DNA from: Bryoerythrophyllum caledonicum
Lineage: Eukaryota > Streptophyta > Bryopsida > Pottiales > Pottiaceae
Length of the DNA stretch: 64,000 nucleotides
Assembly (NCBI GenBank): GCA_963971425.1
Contig: OZ020516.1
Location: 17,162,593 to 17,226,592 of the forward strand
Reading direction: 5' to 3'
Part shown: piece by piece, positions 59,395 through 64,000 of the stretch
Numbering within the stretch: position 1 is the first letter of the stretch
Layout: the number at the start of each line of letters is the position of its first letter
Position numbers and translations under genes: made by a program
Notes under the pieces: generated by a model
Databases searched by the model: none
What the model saw: the letters and a program-made list of their open reading frames with translations, nothing else
What the model was told of the DNA's origin: nothing

Positions 59395-59660
59395 GGTTGG
59401 CGGACGGCTGGCCGGCCGTCCTCCAATCGGCCGTCCGATCGGGCGGCCGTCCGCCCTTTCGGCCGTCCGCCCAATCGGTTGGCTGCCAGATCGGACGGCC
59501 CTAAAGCCGTCGGCCTAATCGGACGGCCGTCGTGCGCCCCCGCGATCAAATCGGGGCCGTACGATCTGTCCATCGGCCGTCCGATCACGCGGACGGCCGA
59601 GGTGCCGTCCGATCTCTCCGACGGCAGGGTCCGGTCGGACGACCTAACGCATTTCGACGG
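59395..59660. repeat. Right subterminal GGCCGTCCG block of the hAT element
   Basis: About fifteen GGCCGTCCG/CGGACGGCC variants in both orientations lie in 265 bp, mirroring the left block. The same motif at both ends and nowhere else in the window supports the boundaries given for the element. Confidence 0.75.
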
Positions 59661-59823
59661 CTGAGATCTCGCCGCGTGGCACTTCGTCAAATCTGACGAT
59701 CCAGAAAACTTACTACGGCCTTCCGTAAATGCATTTTACCCCCCTCGGACGCTGCGTCCGACGTGACGTCAGGACGTCCTAGGACGCTCTCAGACCCCCA
59801 AGGACGTCGGATTGGTAACCCTG

Positions 59824-59831
59824 CTCAAAAG
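59824..59831 (+). repeat. Right 8-bp target duplication of the hAT element
   Basis: CTCAAAAG, identical to 47811-47818. Confidence 0.85.
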
Positions 59832-62800
59832 CAAAATTTGATCGTTTAGCGTGGTCCCTAAAAAACAAAAACGGGGAGAAGGGTTACTTCTATCTAGACA
59901 ATCCCCTTAAGAACGTCCTAAACTACACAACTAGCCAATAAGAGGAAGACTACCAATGACCAACACTCCCTCAATGATTACAAAAACTATAATCTGGAAT
60001 CCGACTCTCTGATCTACCAAGTACTCCAACCATAGTACCTAAAACTCCGACTTTACCTAGGAAATCTTGAGAGAAGAAACCGAGGATGTGGATCATCAAT
60101 GGAGGATTCAAAATAGGCCAACCACCTCGATGAATCCATTCGGGTGGAACAATGGAGGATACAATGCCGGTGGGAAAGGGGTCGAGCCACTTGCCTCCTT
60201 GTAACGTCCTAAGTATCCAGATGGAGTGTTGGGCCAGACACACTAGGGATAGTTGATTGTCCAACCATAAAGCCTCCGGCAGTACCTTCATTTCGACCGG
60301 ATGGTCCAAGTGGAGCAATACTCTTTTTGGCTCATATAGAAGTGGCAACTGGTGAGGCGCTTTGGGCGTATAGAAGGCATACACCTCTCGCTTAGTTTGC
60401 AAGATAGGAGTCAATTAGGCTTCATTATCAACTTTAGAGCTTGGAGCCGAGACCTCTGTGACACTCTCTCGTATCACCTTGCGGGTGAGTATCATCCCAG
60501 ACTCTAGGTGCTGCTCCGCAACGTAGCCCACTGTATAATAATTTATTAAAGGTTGAAAAAGCCTCAGAAAACTGATCCACATACCGCATATAGCAGTCAA
60601 GATCCACCATGTAAGACTAAAGATTGGCCTTGATCTTCTGGAGAGAGTGGCTATGAAGGGGTTGAGAAGAACTCCGCGGTATGGGTGGGTAACTCCCCGT
60701 TTTCCGGACATCTTTCAAGAGCAAATGGGTGATTGGTCACTAGTTGGTCTGGACCTTCAATAGTGCATTCAATTGGAGCTTCAGACGCCTGAGGTGAGGG
60801 GTGGTAGAAGTAGCTTGTCCCCAACAAGTACTTGCTAGCTTGTGCTTGGTTCGGGAAAGCTCCTCCTCCACCTCTTCTAACCGTCCCTAAAGATTGCCTA
60901 ACCTTTCCGTCAGTGTTGTGTGGTCTATAGCATCTCCAATTGGTGTATAATGACGCCCATCACTTCCAGTGTATATCCCGGACCCAAGCTATCATTGTAT
61001 GACTTTGGTCTAAATTAGACAAGGCTTCCTAGAGGTTTAACATCACGGAGCTGTAGCGTTGCTGAAGATGCACAAAAGGCGGATCTAGCCCTATAGCTCC
61101 CCGGGCCTCTGATGCTTCACTTGTTTGATCCTTCAATATAGCAACAATGAGGGGAGACATGGCATCGAGAGCTCCATCGGCCTACAGCTCAGTATCACCC
61201 TATTCTTGGATGGATGCCTCTAGGTACTGACGATCATCAAAGCTCGGTTGGATGTGCGGTTGGGCCCAACCCTCCACCTTTGTTGGTGTCAGATTGCTCC
61301 TCAAGATTGCATGCGTCAATGTTTGGAGCCTCTTCCGCGCCAAAGATGTCCTCCAATTGGAATAGACTGTGTTCTTGTCAACGGAGTTAGAATCTCCTAA
61401 AAAATCCTTCTCCAATGTTTGGAAAATCGCCCGAAGAGGGCGTCCCCTCGTAGTGCGCCGAAGTGGAATAACAATGGAGTGTTCAATTGGTTGTTTCCCT
61501 TGTGCCACCCGGAGTCGCTTAAAAGCGATTAAGAGCTTCAGGCGTTGACCGCTCCGGGTGGACTTGGATGCTCAACGTGGTGGGCTCTCTTCCCTGGAAT
61601 CATCCTCGCTCCCTTGTTCGTCCAAAGCGTTTTGGTCTAGTCGGATAGGGGTGGCCACATGAACCATGTTGCTTCTGTCTTCATCAACCACCTAGGGGCC
61701 ACTGCTTGGGGAAATACCGCCGGTTCTCGAAGAGGCTCTTCGTCCTTCATGAACTAAAGTCATAGAAGAGCCTCCATAAGCGCTACGCCTCCGATCTCTT
61801 CAATCCCACGTTATGCTCACGTGAGCTTGCATTTCAATCCATAGAGCACGAGCAATGCCTAATTGAGATCATGGTCCTTGGCCCTCAAGGCCTCATGCAA
61901 CTATGGTCCTGAAGGCCTGCACCGGGATCATGCTCGCATGGTTGGAGGTCTTCTTGAGGCCAAGGACCTCTATCAAAGCCCTTACCCTACTCTAATAGTA
62001 AGCATTGAAGTCGGTCACTTTCAATCCATTCACCATGAAGTCACTAGCTGTCAAACCAAACCACTTCATGTAGAGCCGCTTGTTTCCTTCTCCATCCTTG
62101 TAGGCCTTCGGGGTCTGACGGCTTGTCAACTCCAACACCTCTTGAATGATAGCCAATAAAATTACCACTTCTTTTCCACGGACTTGGTCACAAATAGGGA
62201 CCTAAGGTTTGCTCATCTTGGCTTCCTGGAGCACAAACCCTGCAATGAAGTCCCAGATTAACTCACGCCAAAGGATAGGCCGAGTGTACTCGCAGAACAC
62301 ACCTAGATGCACATGGCCTGCCTATGCATTATTCTCCATGTCCCTCCACTCGGCTCAATGTTTCCAAGGTGGCAATTCTATGGGGTGTCCTAAGTAGATA
62401 CCTTGGCTCCAGATGTTGTTTCTTTGCTCTAGTGTACTTCTTTATAAAATTCTTCTTGGTGGACATACTGTCCTCCGCCATCTTCAGTGTCTTGGCAGCC
62501 ACGTTGGATAAGGCTCTCCCCCCAGTGTCCCGTGTCGCCGCCTGGTGAAGAGAAGTTGGGGATATCGGGCCAAGTGTCTCCTTGATGGCTGAGCAATGAT
62601 AAATCATCTCCCATTGATGAGCTCTCTTGAACGGGTCCTCTAAGTGGTAGGAAAAACCTTAGTAATTGCTAGGGGCGTGGAGGATGTTAGTCCCCTACTT
62701 GGTGGTGTCGTCGGCTCCTACTATGGAGGGGATCCTCTACTGCTTTTCAGTTCCAACATCAGAGTTGGGCTCGACTATCAAGAGGAATGGGGGTGCCGGG

Positions 62801-64000
62801 CAAGTTTGGATTCAAGATTTTAAGGGCCTCCAGGACCTATGCTTACTAAAAACCTGCTTTTTTTTATTAGAAGATCCCACCCAGTCTTAGAAGATCAGTT
62901 CTTCCTTACCTCGCCACCCTCCTAACCATTCCCTCTAGACTTTTATCTTTTTCATGTAATCTTCTGCTTCTCCGGACAAGAAATACTCAGTAGCTTCCAG
63001 CAGTCCTTGTTGACTTGCCCTAATTCCATCCATATCTAGAGACTCTCTCATTATTTTCTCCAAATTTCTATTTTTTTATATGTTGAGTTTAGGGTCCTGC
63101 TGGTTGGCGCTTGTATTTGCTGACAAGCCCTTGTCCTATAATTCATTAATGTTGTTTTTTGTTTTATAATCTTCCAGAACCGTAATTTTAAATGGAATTG
63201 AAAATTCCTTTTCCGTTTATTCTGCCAATCTGTTCTGACAATGCCTCACTACTCTCTCCAAGACCCAACAAGGCGTCTAAAATCTCAAAGTTCTAACCTT
63301 GGTATGGATTGTCTTCATCCTCTTTGACGTTGGTGTCTTCTCGATCAAGATTGGGTACGTTCTCTCCACGTTTTCGAGTTTGTTGTCTTCTTGAACATGC
63401 ATCGTCATTTTTGCAAGGATTGTAGCCTATACTTTTGCCATCTTGCACGGTTCCTTGCTTGCTCTTGCCTTCTCTATGCATAGCTTGTTGTCTAGGTGCC
63501 GCAACGCCTTGCTCATCTTGTTAATCCTCAACTCCTTGATTTTTGGTTACTGCAAACTCTACGCCATGGCCGTATCCACCATAGCCAACTTGGCCCGCTT
63601 CCTCTACCTCAGACTTTGAACCATTGACGTGGATGGGGTCCCCTCATATCCATGGCGTTTGTATGGATGATCTTCTCCTTTCATGACTCTCAACTTCTAC
63701 CCAAGATATTGCCTTATTGAGTATGTATTGATTGCCGCGTACTTTGCCAATTTTTGGCCATGCTACTCCTCAGACCCGATTGTTGGCTTCCTCGTGAATT
63801 TCTTCTACTAGCTTCTCTTTGTACTATTCTATTCCTCGCCTTTCCTCATATTGGTTGTTTGATCCAGCTATGGCTGAGGTTACTTGGCCATGGCTTGTCG
63901 TCGCTATGGCGAGCTTTGGCCTGCTATCGCCAGAGTTTTCTCCCTTTGTTGCCTTTGCTGCTCCTCGACTTGCTTGCTCGTGTCGCCGCCCTTGCCCTTT
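59832..64000 (-). pseudogene. Decayed coding-like region of unknown origin
   Basis: No intact gene. On the minus strand, sense-like protein can be followed across stops. At about 62400-61860 it reads WRDMENNA, then VHLGVFCEYTRPILWRELIW, RGKEVVILLAIIQEVLELTS and MKWFGLTASDFMVNGLKVTD. At 61508-61200 there is a basic ORF (PLRRTTRGRPLRAIFQTLEK). At 60711-60415 and 60414-59971 there are further open pieces. The right end (63300-64000) reads as Lys/Glu-rich pieces with many stops. Base composition is more GC-rich than the AT-rich intergenic DNA. It is probably an old transposon or repeat gene, interrupted at its left by the hAT element. I do not recognise the family. Confidence 0.35.

Larger units (their letters stand above)
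47819..59823 (+). mobile_element. 12-kb hAT transposon with extra genes
   Basis: The ends are CAGGGTTGTCAAGACGCTCG on the left and, inverted, CAGGGTTACCAATCCGACGT on the right. Perfect 8-bp duplications CTCAAAAG flank it. 8-bp targets and CAGGG termini are typical for hAT, and a hAT transposase lies inside. Both ends carry arrays of GACGTC/GGACG within about 70 bp, then GC-rich blocks of GGCCGTCCG. Content from left to right: transposase (+, frameshifted), RING-H2 gene (-), an assembly gap, a repetitive acidic protein (+), later insertions, and an unrecognised ORF (-). At 12,005 bp it is long for hAT, partly because of the nested LINE and MITE copies. Confidence 0.85.

Overview
The window looks like nuclear DNA of a land plant, probably a non-seed plant (bryophyte or lycophyte grade). 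This is inferred from spliced plant genes with GT/AG introns, the domain make-up of those genes and the transposon types. The species cannot be fixed from sequence alone.

Only three protein genes look intact. (1) A TALE/BELL homeodomain gene, 5 coding exons, 15883-20598 (+), 1063 aa, behind a long leader with upstream ORFs. (2) A NOSIP/CSU1-type split-RING E3 ligase gene, 2 coding exons, 27289-28557 (+), 305 aa. (3) A 20-exon gene on the minus strand, 37017-30609, 1434 aa, for a glycine-rich, Cys-rich multi-pass membrane protein of the Arabidopsis At5g11700 type. All exon phases of the three genes agree.

Most of the rest is transposable elements with readable boundaries. From 1 to 10 kb there is a dense nest of TTAA-flanked MITEs in two families (about 0.21-0.23 kb and about 0.95 kb), piggyBac-like by their TTAA-CCC...GGG-TTAA ends. 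One splits an old ORF exactly at TTAA and another sits in the TIR of a member of the other family. At 22.2-23.3 kb two small Helitrons are joined head to tail, the second full of GTCCCC repeats. The 24.9-29.4 and 38-42.5 kb stretches hold Harbinger-like (TTA/TAA) and TA-flanked MITEs. At 43.9-47.7 kb a 5'-truncated LINE with an RNase H domain is bounded by a 12-bp target duplication. Its 3' tail is shared by small tRNA-headed SINE-like copies elsewhere in the window.

The most striking object is a 12,005-bp hAT element, 47819-59823. It is bounded by a perfect 8-bp target duplication (CTCAAAAG) and CAGGGTT termini, with GGCCGTCCG-rich subterminal blocks at both ends. It carries a frameshifted BED/DUF659/hAT-C transposase, a RING-H2 gene on the opposite strand, a repetitive GYGRSLDG protein emerging from an assembly gap, and an unrecognised ORF at its right end. 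It has itself been hit by a LINE and by TTAA elements. The sequence outside it (59832-64000) is decayed, coding-like DNA that I do not recognise.
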